This document shows, piece after piece, positions 53,281 through 61,664 of a DNA stretch of 61,879 nucleotides. The position numbers and the translations under genes are program-made. Where the stretch lies: the NCBI GenBank assembly GCA_017984135.1, contig JAGNZZ010000012.1, positions 1 to 61,879 of the forward strand, read 5' to 3'. Below the pieces are notes generated by a model, which worked only from the letters and a program-made list of their open reading frames with translations, ran no database searches and was not told where the DNA came from. How positions within the stretch are numbered: the stretch's first letter is position 1; every line of letters begins with the position of its first letter. The stretch comes from Chitinophagales bacterium. GTDB lineage: Bacteria; Bacteroidota; Bacteroidia; Chitinophagales; JADIYW01.

Positions 53281-54276
53281 ATGGATTTTTTGAAGAATAT
53301 TTTTTCCTATTTAAGAGCAAAAGATTGGCTGATTTATATCATTCCACCTATTTTGTCGTTTTTTTATATAGGACTTTTAGAGAATAACCTGGAAACAGTT
53401 TCTATAAACCAAGTTCTGTATAAATTTTGGTTGCTTTTTTTATTGTCGATTTGTGTTGCATCCTTTGGGTTTTTTATTAATGAGTGGACCGATATTAAAG
53501 ATGATGCATTGGCACTAAAACAAAATCAATTAGCACAATTATCCATTACATTTAAATGCGGCATCTTGTCTGTTTTAGTAATATCAATTGCTTGTTTGCT
53601 GTATTTGTTTTTAAAAATTCAACCATTGATTTTCGTTTTATGTAGCATCCAATTGCTTTTGTTTATTTTTTATTCCGTAAAACCATTTCGATTAAAACGA
53701 AATAAATTTGCTGCTTTAATTTTAGATGCCTTGTACAGTGGAACTTTGTTTTATGTCATTGCGTATATGTTGGGTACATCTCAAGCATTACGATGGAATG
53801 TACTTGTTCCAATGGTTTGTTGGTCGTTTACAAAAGGCATTCGCAATATACTATATCATCTCATTCAAGATAAAAAATACGATGCAGTATTGGATTTTAA
53901 AACTGTTGCAACCTCAATCCATACAAGTAATTTGAAACAAGCCATATTAAAGATTATACTTCCGTTCGAGGTTATTTGCTATGTTTTATTCTTGATGCAA
54001 TTAAATTTTGGAATTATTTTTCTAGTAAGTTTTGTTTTGTATTTGTTATATATATTCAATAGAGAAAAATACATTATTCCATTTCTATGGAAACGAAAAA
54101 CAAAAATAGATAGGAATCAACTTACAGAGATAAATTTATTTTACGAACGATATTTGTCAATAATTGTACTATCAGTTTTAATGTATCATGATATGAAGTA
54201 TATTGTATTAGGATTGTTTTCAATACTACTTTTTGGGTTTATTTTTCAAGTAAACAGCTTAAACTCTAAAGCTTAA
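53281..54276 (+). CDS. UbiA-superfamily prenyltransferase (cassette 1)
   Basis: 331 residues with about eight membrane segments. First Asp-rich motif NEWTDIKDD (Asn67, Asp71, Asp75) and second GIRNILYHLIQDKKYDAVLDFKT (Asp197, Asp201) match the UbiA diphosphate-binding sites. Transfers an isoprenoid chain to an acceptor in the membrane. The RNIL-H-I-D...D...KT layout is shared with the UbiA-like protein at 54290-55309, which marks a subfamily different from the one at 11820. Ends only 13 bp from that convergent gene. Confidence 0.82.
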   Translation: MDFLKNIFSYLRAKDWLIYIIPPILSFFYIGLLENNLETVSINQVLYKFWLLFLLSICVASFGFFINEWTDIKDDALALKQNQLAQLSITFKCGILSVLVISIACLLYLFLKIQPLIFVLCSIQLLLFIFYSVKPFRLKRNKFAALILDALYSGTLFYVIAYMLGTSQALRWNVLVPMVCWSFTKGIRNILYHLIQDKKYDAVLDFKTVATSIHTSNLKQAILKIILPFEVICYVLFLMQLNFGIIFLVSFVLYLLYIFNREKYIIPFLWKRKTKIDRNQLTEINLFYERYLSIIVLSVLMYHDMKYIVLGLFSILLFGFIFQVNSLNSKA

Positions 54277-54289
54277 AAGCGGTTTAATT

Positions 54290-55309
54290 CTATTTTCCAT
54301 TTAATAAATATTTCAAAAAAAATCCTTTTGCATATCGATAAAATATGGGAAAAAATAGTAGTATGTTTAAAAATAAAATCCAAATAAAATCCTTATTTTT
54401 TATGCTGAAAAGTATTAAAAGTAGAATAGGTAAATGAATTTCATAAAATTCATTTAATAATTTTTGATTGATAAATTGGAACAACTGTTTCCGGTCAATA
54501 AATAGTGTTTGATTGCTTTTTAAATAAAAAACAATCAGGTATGAAATTGCAAAAAGCAAGTATATTGTACACAAAATAATATTGAATGGAGGCAACAAAA
54601 GTAATACAGTGAAAAATAAAATAAATTCGATAGGTGCAAAAAAATACATAATACTATTTTGAGTTATAGGTATTCCGTTTGTTACTACAAAAGTTTTTGT
54701 TTTTGTATTTAGGTCGTTTGCGTAATCTTCTATTTGATGATTTAGGATGTTTCTGCAACCGGAAAACAAGAGCCATGTTGTAAAAGGAATTAAAATCGTC
54801 TTGTTTAACGTAACACCTGAAACGATCATAAAATAGGTATAGATAGCCAATAAACATGGAATCACTTGTGCATATAATGCATCTGTTATTACGCCAATTA
54901 TTTCTCTTTCTTTTAATCGTATCGGCGGCAATGCATATACAATAAATAAAATAAATTCTAAACCTAATAAGTATAAAGAAAAATGATTGAATGGTAAAAT
55001 AAACCATGGGAAAATGGAAAAAAAGATAAAAAGTAGGACAATAATAAAGCTTTGAAATTTATTGAAATACAAAAAAATATTTTGCTTATTATTTTTTAAA
55101 TCATCCTTGTAATCATACCAATCATTCAATGAATAACCGATGCCGGCAACACCAATCGATAAAATAATGGAAATAAAAATATACCATAATATTTTTGAAT
55201 TCTGTTGATTACCATAAAAAATGACAGCATATAAACTACAAAAGATGATGCTGAATTTATATTGCGCATTTCCCCAAAGTCGGTCACGAATATTTGTAAC
55301 GGTCAACAT
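54290..55309 (-). CDS. UbiA-superfamily prenyltransferase (cassette 2)
   Basis: 339 residues, polytopic. Asp-rich motifs LNDWYDYKDD (Asn62, Asp66, Asp70) and GCRNILNHQIEDYANDLNTKT. All metal-binding positions kept, so activity is plausible. Paralog of the cassette 1 enzyme, but clearly diverged. It begins 3 bp after the stop of the upstream methyltransferase, so the pair is translationally coupled. Confidence 0.82.
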   Translation of the reverse strand: MLTVTNIRDRLWGNAQYKFSIIFCSLYAVIFYGNQQNSKILWYIFISIILSIGVAGIGYSLNDWYDYKDDLKNNKQNIFLYFNKFQSFIIVLLFIFFSIFPWFILPFNHFSLYLLGLEFILFIVYALPPIRLKEREIIGVITDALYAQVIPCLLAIYTYFMIVSGVTLNKTILIPFTTWLLFSGCRNILNHQIEDYANDLNTKTKTFVVTNGIPITQNSIMYFFAPIEFILFFTVLLLLPPFNIILCTIYLLFAISYLIVFYLKSNQTLFIDRKQLFQFINQKLLNEFYEIHLPILLLILFSIKNKDFIWILFLNILLFFPIFYRYAKGFFLKYLLNGK

Positions 55310-55312
55310 GTA

Positions 55313-56200
55313 TTATAGTTCTTCTTTGTTGATATGATTCATCTGTAGTTGATAAATGTTCTGCAAAAAATATCTATGTTTTCCTTTTTCAATATTGTAT
55401 TCAGGCTTGTAAAGTTTTACCTCAAAAAAATCAATTGGAAAAATGTACTTTTCCCAATTGTCGATTTTAGCAATGCCGGTTAATTCTTGGAATTCATTGG
55501 AGATAGAAAGGTTTTCAAAATCTGCTAATGGAATATCAATGGTTTTTATAAACACAATAACGTAACCTATTTTTCGAACCCAATCTACAAATGCATTTAA
55601 GTCAGTAACATCATAAAAATAGGCTTTATTAATCTTATTAATTTCTGCATCAATTTTTCGTTGCACCAACCAATTGTTTGATACACGACGAAACAAATCT
55701 TTGATATAAACTTCTCCGCCAGGTTTTAAAACCTTCCAAATTGATTTTAATAATTTTTCTTTATCAGTAGAATGACCAAAAGATTCTAAGAAATAGACTT
55801 TGTCAAAATTTTCCTTTGGAAATAATTTATCCACTTCGTGATAATCATATTGATGAGCCGTAATTTTAGCTTCAAGTTGCTCATTTTTTATATGTTCATT
55901 GGAGATAATTACTTGTTTTTCAGAGATGGAAACTGCCTCTATTTTGCAACCAATATTTTTTGCAAAATACCTTGCCGGACCACAAACACCACAGCCTGCA
56001 TCTAATACGCGATGTTCCGGTTTTAATCCCATTTGTTCGGCCTGGTAATTTAAAATAGTATCTAGGTTATTGGTGCGAAAGGCTTGTATCACTTCACCAT
56101 AAACTTTAATAAAAGCATCATGATTTTTATTATAAAAAGAACCAACATCATTTGGCTTATAAATGACATTCTTTTTTTTGAAGAGATTACTGAATTTCAT
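55313..56200 (-). CDS. SAM-dependent methyltransferase (cassette 2)
   Basis: 295 residues. Motif I RVLDAGCGVCGPARYFAK (residues 64-81), VYFLESFGHST and VYIKDLFRR, with a longer C-terminal tail (IEKGKHRYFLQNIYQLQMNHINKEEL) not present in cassette 1. N-terminal 12 residues are basic and absent from the paralog. Methyltransferase of unknown substrate. Divergent from the PhyH genes, from which it is separated by 193 bp that should hold promoters for both directions. Confidence 0.82.
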   Translation of the reverse strand: MKFSNLFKKKNVIYKPNDVGSFYNKNHDAFIKVYGEVIQAFRTNNLDTILNYQAEQMGLKPEHRVLDAGCGVCGPARYFAKNIGCKIEAVSISEKQVIISNEHIKNEQLEAKITAHQYDYHEVDKLFPKENFDKVYFLESFGHSTDKEKLLKSIWKVLKPGGEVYIKDLFRRVSNNWLVQRKIDAEINKINKAYFYDVTDLNAFVDWVRKIGYVIVFIKTIDIPLADFENLSISNEFQELTGIAKIDNWEKYIFPIDFFEVKLYKPEYNIEKGKHRYFLQNIYQLQMNHINKEEL

Positions 56201-56393
56201 AAGTTTTAAAGATAGGGAAAATAGTGTTACTTAAAATTAGTGATTTAGGTAAATGAATGAATAAAATAAGTAAAAACTTCGTGAAATTATGTAAATTAAA
56301 TATTGCATTTATATGTTTACTTCGTACATTGTTTATTAGTTTAGCCACAAACCTAAAATAGACATTTGAAAAAAAGATACAATTGAATTAAAA

Positions 56394-57227
56394 ATGATAT
56401 TTATAGATAGAAAGCATCAGGAATATTTCGACAAAAGAGGATATATCATCTTACCTTATTTAGATGATATAGGATTAAATAAAATTAAACAAAAATATAC
56501 CTTTAGTGAATATGGTATTGATAAGCCATTTTATATAAGTATTGAAATTCCGAATACAGATTTAAGAAAGAAGATACAGAAAGAACTTCAAGAAGATGTT
56601 TTAAATTATTCAACGTTAAGTTCATTAGTGCCTTCAAATTTTAAGTTGTTTTCTACCTCATATATCAGTCAATCAAATGAAATAGATAGTGGGTTTTATA
56701 TGCATACAGACTGGTCTTTTTTTGATCAAACTACTAATCATCCCGTTTTTATGTGGGTGCCTATGCAAACTGTAAATAAAACTACTAATGGTACAATGGT
56801 AGTTGTACCTGGCAGTCATAAAATATCTATACCTTATAGAGGTGAAAATATCATAGAGCATTATATTCAAAAGATAGCAGATAATTTTTCTGCTTACTAT
56901 GAATATCTTGATATTCCAGCCGGACATGCAGTTTTTTTTAATCCGGCAATTATACATGGACTTCAACCTAATACATCTTCTCAAAACAATATTTCTTTCC
57001 TTTCCTTACTATGTGAGCGTGCTGCAGATATAATTTATTGCTATCGCCCTAGATATAACATATTTAATTATGCAAAAGTATATAAAGTTATAGAAATGGA
57101 TGATTATTGGTATGTGAAAAACAAGATAAAAGATAAATCTTGCCTCAAGTTCTTAAAATGGGAGAAAATTCCAAACACAAAATTAAATAAAGAGCAGATA
57201 AAAATAATTCTCGACAATGCAAAGTGA
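56394..57227 (+). CDS. PhyH-like Fe(II)/2-oxoglutarate dioxygenase-fold protein 1, lacking the 2OG Arg
   Basis: 277 residues. Double-stranded beta-helix of the phytanoyl-CoA dioxygenase family: iron ligands MHTDWSF (His104, Asp106) and distal His188 in AIIHGLQPN. At the position where the three sister proteins have the 2-oxoglutarate-binding Arg (His plus 11), this one has Asn199. It may use another cosubstrate or be non-catalytic, for instance halogenase-like or structural. First of four tandem paralogs; its stop overlaps the next start by 11 bp. Confidence 0.75.
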   Translation: MIFIDRKHQEYFDKRGYIILPYLDDIGLNKIKQKYTFSEYGIDKPFYISIEIPNTDLRKKIQKELQEDVLNYSTLSSLVPSNFKLFSTSYISQSNEIDSGFYMHTDWSFFDQTTNHPVFMWVPMQTVNKTTNGTMVVVPGSHKISIPYRGENIIEHYIQKIADNFSAYYEYLDIPAGHAVFFNPAIIHGLQPNTSSQNNISFLSLLCERAADIIYCYRPRYNIFNYAKVYKVIEMDDYWYVKNKIKDKSCLKFLKWEKIPNTKLNKEQIKIILDNAK

Positions 57228-58203
57228 TAAGATGAAAATTCCTTTTTTTAAAAATAAAGATTTAGAAGATACATTTCAAAAGAATGGTTTTGTAAAAGTA
57301 GGGAAACTAAATGAAAATAGTATCAAGGAATTAATTCAATGGAATCAAAGATTAAATATTCCAGATGCCTTTGGCTTTGGTTATAATGTTGGTATGAATG
57401 CCAAAAATTATGAATTAAGAAAGAAAATGAGGGAAGTCATAATTGAGATAGTATTTTCTGAAATTAAAGAATTATTGAATAGCAGAATACCGTACACTGC
57501 AAGCTATATGAATAAAAATACGAGCAAGTTCGCTTTTGTAAGTGCTCATCAAGATTGGACGTTTACAGATGAAGCTAAAATAGATTCCGTAATGTGCTGG
57601 ATACCGTTAATAGATGTAAGTATTAATAACGCTGCATTAGGCTTTATTCCTTATTCAAATTCTTTTTATGATTATGTTCGTGCTTTTCCATTTAATATAT
57701 TAAAAACGCCTGTTTTTGTACATCAAGAAAAACTGATGCATTACATTGATATAATGGATATGAAAGCAGGAGAGATTGTATTTTTTAATCAAAAAACAAT
57801 ACATGGCTCTTTTGCGAATTATTCTAATTCAGAAAGACAAGCACTTTCTATGAGCTTTGTTCATTCTGATTATGATATTTATACTTATATATGCAATCCC
57901 AATAACGAAGGTAAAACAATGCTAAAATATAAAGTGCCAATAGATTTTATGGTAACTACAAATTATCCAATTATTGCAAGTATGTATCACAACAACCATA
58001 TAAATCTAGAGACAACGTTGGTTGATGAAGTGGAAGTAAAATTGCCAAGCAATAAATGGGAAGATTTAGAGCAGATATTAACCCAACACAATATAGGCAT
58101 TAAACAAGAACAAGTTATACTCACTCAACGAATGCAGGATTTGCGTATAAACAAGAAAGAATCTATTTGGACAAGTATAAAAAACAAACTAAAATCGAAC
58201 TAA
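57217..58203 (+). CDS. PhyH-like Fe(II)/2OG dioxygenase 2
   Basis: 328 residues from the ATG at 57217 (an ATG at 57232, five codons later, is equally possible). Iron ligands AHQDWTF (His111, Asp113) and His196 in TIHGSF; the 2OG Arg is Arg207 (NSERQAL). After the beta-helix core a C-terminal extension of about 90 residues is rich in charged residues (TQRMQDLRINKKES). Expected reaction: hydroxylation or related oxidation of an unknown substrate using Fe(II), O2 and 2OG. Confidence 0.8.
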   Translation: MQSDKMKIPFFKNKDLEDTFQKNGFVKVGKLNENSIKELIQWNQRLNIPDAFGFGYNVGMNAKNYELRKKMREVIIEIVFSEIKELLNSRIPYTASYMNKNTSKFAFVSAHQDWTFTDEAKIDSVMCWIPLIDVSINNAALGFIPYSNSFYDYVRAFPFNILKTPVFVHQEKLMHYIDIMDMKAGEIVFFNQKTIHGSFANYSNSERQALSMSFVHSDYDIYTYICNPNNEGKTMLKYKVPIDFMVTTNYPIIASMYHNNHINLETTLVDEVEVKLPSNKWEDLEQILTQHNIGIKQEQVILTQRMQDLRINKKESIWTSIKNKLKSN

Positions 58204-58231
58204 TTGAATTTAAAATTGAAAAATAGAAAAT

Positions 58232-59212
58232 ATGTTTAAGCTATTTAAAGATTCAACACTACAAGCTACTTTTGAGAAAAATGGCTTCGCATTATTAAGT
58301 AATTTATTGCAAGCAGAAGAGATACAACAATTAAAAGAATTTTATCAAATTGAAATAGCACATAATGCGAAAAATTCTATATATGGAATGTATGTTTCCC
58401 TAGATGAAATAAATACAGAATTAAAGAATAATTCTAAACTACTTATTCAAAAAATAGTAACTCCTAAACTGGATAAATTCTTTCAGAACTATAAAACACA
58501 TTTAGGCAGCTTCTTAGTAAAGTTACCAGATGATTTTTCATACACGTATCCACATCAGGATTGGCAATTTGTTAGACAAGCAGATGTCGATTTTTTTTCT
58601 GCAACAATATGGATTAGTTTAATTGATATAAATACCCAAACTGGAAACCTCGGATTCATAAAAGGAAGCCATAATTTTTTTGATAACATTGTTGGATCTC
58701 CCTCGCCGGAAATTATTACATCGACAATGGGTCATGAAAAATTACTTTTGTCTTATTTGCAATTTCAAGATATAAAAGCCGGTGATGCTTTCATCTTTAA
58801 TAATAAAACCATTCATGCTGCTTTCCCTAACAGAACAAGAGACGCAAGAGTCGCTGTTGGAATAGGTATAACGCCAATACAAGCAGATATTTATCACTAT
58901 TTTTTAAAACCCAATACAACTAACAAAATAATAGAACTGAAAGTTGGATCAGATTTTTTTGAAAACTATACAAATCTTTCACTTAGAGAAACCTATAAAA
59001 AAAAGCAAATTCCAAAATACTCAGAAATTATTCAAGAACTTGATTATATCCCTCAAATAGTTAGTGCAGAACAAATGGAAAGTCTGATATTGCAAAGTGG
59101 AAATGTGAAAAATAATTTACCAATAGAATCTTTATTTGCAAATGTGCAACTCGATTTTATGACTAAATTGAAATTTGCAATTAAATATTTTAGAAATAAA
59201 CTCCCTATTTAG
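58232..59212 (+). CDS. PhyH-like Fe(II)/2OG dioxygenase 3
   Basis: 326 residues. N-terminus TFEKNGFALLSNLLQAEEIQQL is the usual PhyH opening helix. Iron ligands PHQDWQF (His108, Asp110) and His195 in TIHAAFPN; 2OG Arg206 (RTRDARVA). C-terminal extension resembles that of protein 2 in length. 28 bp after protein 2 and 4 bp before protein 4. Confidence 0.82.
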   Translation: MFKLFKDSTLQATFEKNGFALLSNLLQAEEIQQLKEFYQIEIAHNAKNSIYGMYVSLDEINTELKNNSKLLIQKIVTPKLDKFFQNYKTHLGSFLVKLPDDFSYTYPHQDWQFVRQADVDFFSATIWISLIDINTQTGNLGFIKGSHNFFDNIVGSPSPEIITSTMGHEKLLLSYLQFQDIKAGDAFIFNNKTIHAAFPNRTRDARVAVGIGITPIQADIYHYFLKPNTTNKIIELKVGSDFFENYTNLSLRETYKKKQIPKYSEIIQELDYIPQIVSAEQMESLILQSGNVKNNLPIESLFANVQLDFMTKLKFAIKYFRNKLPI

Positions 59213-59216
59213 TTAT

Positions 59217-60089
59217 ATGAAGGAATTATTTATAAATGAAGAACATCAATCTTCTTTTAAAAAAGATGGTTATATAGTTTTAGAGATATTACCATCTGAA
59301 GCAATTACGCAATTGCAAGATATTTACTCACAAACGATAAAGGATAAACATAAGGAAGGGCTATATGAAAGCAGTAGGAATAATGATGATGAGACTAATA
59401 ATTATATAAAGGACAATATACAAAAAATACTAACTGATTTCGTTCCAAATTTTTTTAAAGAATATACGCTGTACGGAGGAACCTTTATGGTGAAAAGCGC
59501 TCAAACAAAAATCGAATTCGATATACACCAAGATTGGAATATTGTAGATGAACAGGAACATACAGCCGTTTTTTTATGGATACCACTAGTAGAAACCAAC
59601 AAAGAGAATGGAGCTTTTTATTTAATAAAAGGAAGTCATGTTTTTTTTGACAATTATAGGTCAGGATCATATAAAACGAATATGATTAGCAGAAGAAAAA
59701 TAGATAAAAAACATATTACATCAATGAATTTAAAACCAGGACAAGTGTTAGTTTATTTACCGCAACTTTTTCACGGCTCTTTTCCTAACAGGAGTGACAA
59801 AGATAGGTTAGCTTTGATTGCAATGCTAACAGATAAAGACGCTCCACTTTATTGTTATTATAAGAAGAATGATAATTTAGCGAATGTCTTTCAAATTAAG
59901 CCTTATTCATATTTGAATGATATAAATATTATTAATAATGGAGAAATTCCCGAAACTGCAACATTAGTTGACACGATTCCTTATACACATCCTCAAATTG
60001 ACCATAAGAAATTATTTTATAAATTGACGGGAAAATCATATACATTAATTGACCGAATTAGAATCTTTGCAGAAAATCTTATTGGTTAA
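59217..60089 (+). CDS. PhyH-like Fe(II)/2OG dioxygenase 4
   Basis: 290 residues from the ATG at 59217; the open frame extends upstream to 59175 but overlaps gene 3, and MKELFINEEHQSSFKKDGYIV aligns with the start of the paralogs. Iron ligands IHQDWNI (His104, Asp106) and His186 in LFHGSFPN, 2OG Arg197 (SDKDRLAL). Four-base spacing after gene 3 indicates one transcript. Confidence 0.82.
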   Translation: MKELFINEEHQSSFKKDGYIVLEILPSEAITQLQDIYSQTIKDKHKEGLYESSRNNDDETNNYIKDNIQKILTDFVPNFFKEYTLYGGTFMVKSAQTKIEFDIHQDWNIVDEQEHTAVFLWIPLVETNKENGAFYLIKGSHVFFDNYRSGSYKTNMISRRKIDKKHITSMNLKPGQVLVYLPQLFHGSFPNRSDKDRLALIAMLTDKDAPLYCYYKKNDNLANVFQIKPYSYLNDINIINNGEIPETATLVDTIPYTHPQIDHKKLFYKLTGKSYTLIDRIRIFAENLIG

Positions 60090-60152
60090 TAGTTGAATAT
60101 TGATTTATTTTATCAGACAAGACAAAAATCGTTTTTTACAGGTATAAGGATT

Positions 60153-61664
60153 ATGAAAATCAATAAAACCATTATCAATTTTGCTAGAAAGCATCCATTT
60201 GTTTCAAATATAGGATATAATACATTAAAAATCTATTGGCGTCTAAAAACTATATTTGTAGATTATAATCATACTGACATCCATTCAACAATTCATAAAG
60301 ATTTAATTATTGACTTTAATAAAAACAGACCTTATGGTCCTAAAAAAAGAATTTGCTATGCACCTTTTAATAGTATGCATTTTCAAATGAATGGAGATGT
60401 TACTGCTTGTTGTTTTAATAGTACTTTCATTATTGGTAATGTAAATGAAAACAGCATAAATGAAATATGGAACGGCGAACGTGCTAACCATTTTAGAGAG
60501 AAACTCGAAAACTTTGATTTTGAATATTGCAAATCTTGCGAGAAAGTCTTGCAATCTAAAAATTATAGCTCATTTCCAGCATTGAAGTACGATTTATATG
60601 CAGATGATAATACAAATTTTCCAACTCAAATGTCGTTTGAGATAAGTGATTTATGCAATTTTGAATGCATCATGTGCAATGAAAACTTATCGTCCTCGAT
60701 AAGAAAAAGAAAAGGACTTCCACCACAAAAAAACATATATCCGGATTCATTCTTTGAACAGCTAAAAGATTTTTTACCTACTTTAGAGTCAGCAACATTT
60801 ATAGGAGGAGAGCCCTTGTTAATAAAAACATATTTTAGAATTTGGGAAGATATATTACGCCTTAACGCTAAATGTACTATCCATATTCAGACAAATGCAA
60901 GTTATTTATCTTCAAGATTTTTAGACATGTTGGAAACAGGACAGTTTGATATTGGTGTTTCATTAGATGCGTTAGAGAAAAGTATTTTTGAAATGATAAG
61001 AGTTAATTCGAATTTTGAAACTATCCAACAAAATATCAAAACACTTAAGTCTTATATGGATAGAGGTAAAGTAAATTTAAATATAAACTTCTGCCCATTA
61101 ACGAAAAATTGGAAAGAACTTCCTATGATGATAGAATATTGTAATTCTCTTGCAATTCCAATAAAAATTTTGAATGTTGAATCTCCTAGAAATTTGGCTT
61201 TGTTGCATAGAGATGCAGACTATATAAATAACATCATTGTAGAATTAGAAAAGGTAACATTCAAAAAAGATAATCATATAATTTCAAAAAAAAATATGGA
61301 CTCATATTTTCAATTTATAAATCAGCTCCATTATTTAAAAAAGGAAGCCGACAAAAGAAAACAAATGTTTTTAAGTATTAAAGAGGATATGGATGCCAAA
61401 TTTGATATCCTGTTTTTAGAAACAAACTTCCTCCAAAATTTTACAACAGAACAAAAAAAACAACTAAATAAAGAAATAGATATTTTGATAGAAGAATTAA
61501 CAATGGCAAACACATCTCTTAAAGAACAACTTAAATTTCGAGTGTATTATAATAACCTGCAATTTGATAGCAATAACGCAGTTTCATTTACGGATTATGA
61601 TCAGGTAAAACAGACATTGGTAAATGTTATAAATGAATTCTATCATCTTCTATCTGAAAAGTGA
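60153..61664 (+). CDS. Radical SAM protein with N-terminal SPASM/twitch-like domain
   Basis: 503 residues from the ATG at 60153 (a TTG at 60093 would add 20). A cysteine-rich segment comes first: CYAPFNSMHFQMNGDVTACC (Cys68, Cys86, Cys87) and CKSCEK (Cys126, Cys129), with IGNV and EIWNG in between as in SPASM/twitch auxiliary-cluster domains. The radical-SAM core follows: CNFECIMC (Cys168, 172, 175) and GGEP (218-221). The C-terminal 150 residues are helical and unassigned. The order auxiliary domain then core is the reverse of most SPASM proteins and fits the N-terminal-twitch group. Probable role: radical modification of a sugar, lipid or peptide; substrate unknown. Confidence 0.82.
   Translation: MKINKTIINFARKHPFVSNIGYNTLKIYWRLKTIFVDYNHTDIHSTIHKDLIIDFNKNRPYGPKKRICYAPFNSMHFQMNGDVTACCFNSTFIIGNVNENSINEIWNGERANHFREKLENFDFEYCKSCEKVLQSKNYSSFPALKYDLYADDNTNFPTQMSFEISDLCNFECIMCNENLSSSIRKRKGLPPQKNIYPDSFFEQLKDFLPTLESATFIGGEPLLIKTYFRIWEDILRLNAKCTIHIQTNASYLSSRFLDMLETGQFDIGVSLDALEKSIFEMIRVNSNFETIQQNIKTLKSYMDRGKVNLNINFCPLTKNWKELPMMIEYCNSLAIPIKILNVESPRNLALLHRDADYINNIIVELEKVTFKKDNHIISKKNMDSYFQFINQLHYLKKEADKRKQMFLSIKEDMDAKFDILFLETNFLQNFTTEQKKQLNKEIDILIEELTMANTSLKEQLKFRVYYNNLQFDSNNAVSFTDYDQVKQTLVNVINEFYHLLSEK

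Noticed and set aside
53281..55309. Recent inverted duplication of DNA (perfect palindrome)
   Set aside because: The two UbiA and two methyltransferase genes are similar only at protein level; no long nucleotide identity was visible, so the duplication is old.
56394..61664. Recent horizontal transfer of the PhyH/radical-SAM block on the basis of composition
   Set aside because: The block looks slightly more AT-rich by eye, but I only compared isolated lines and cannot compute a reliable difference from the already AT-rich background.
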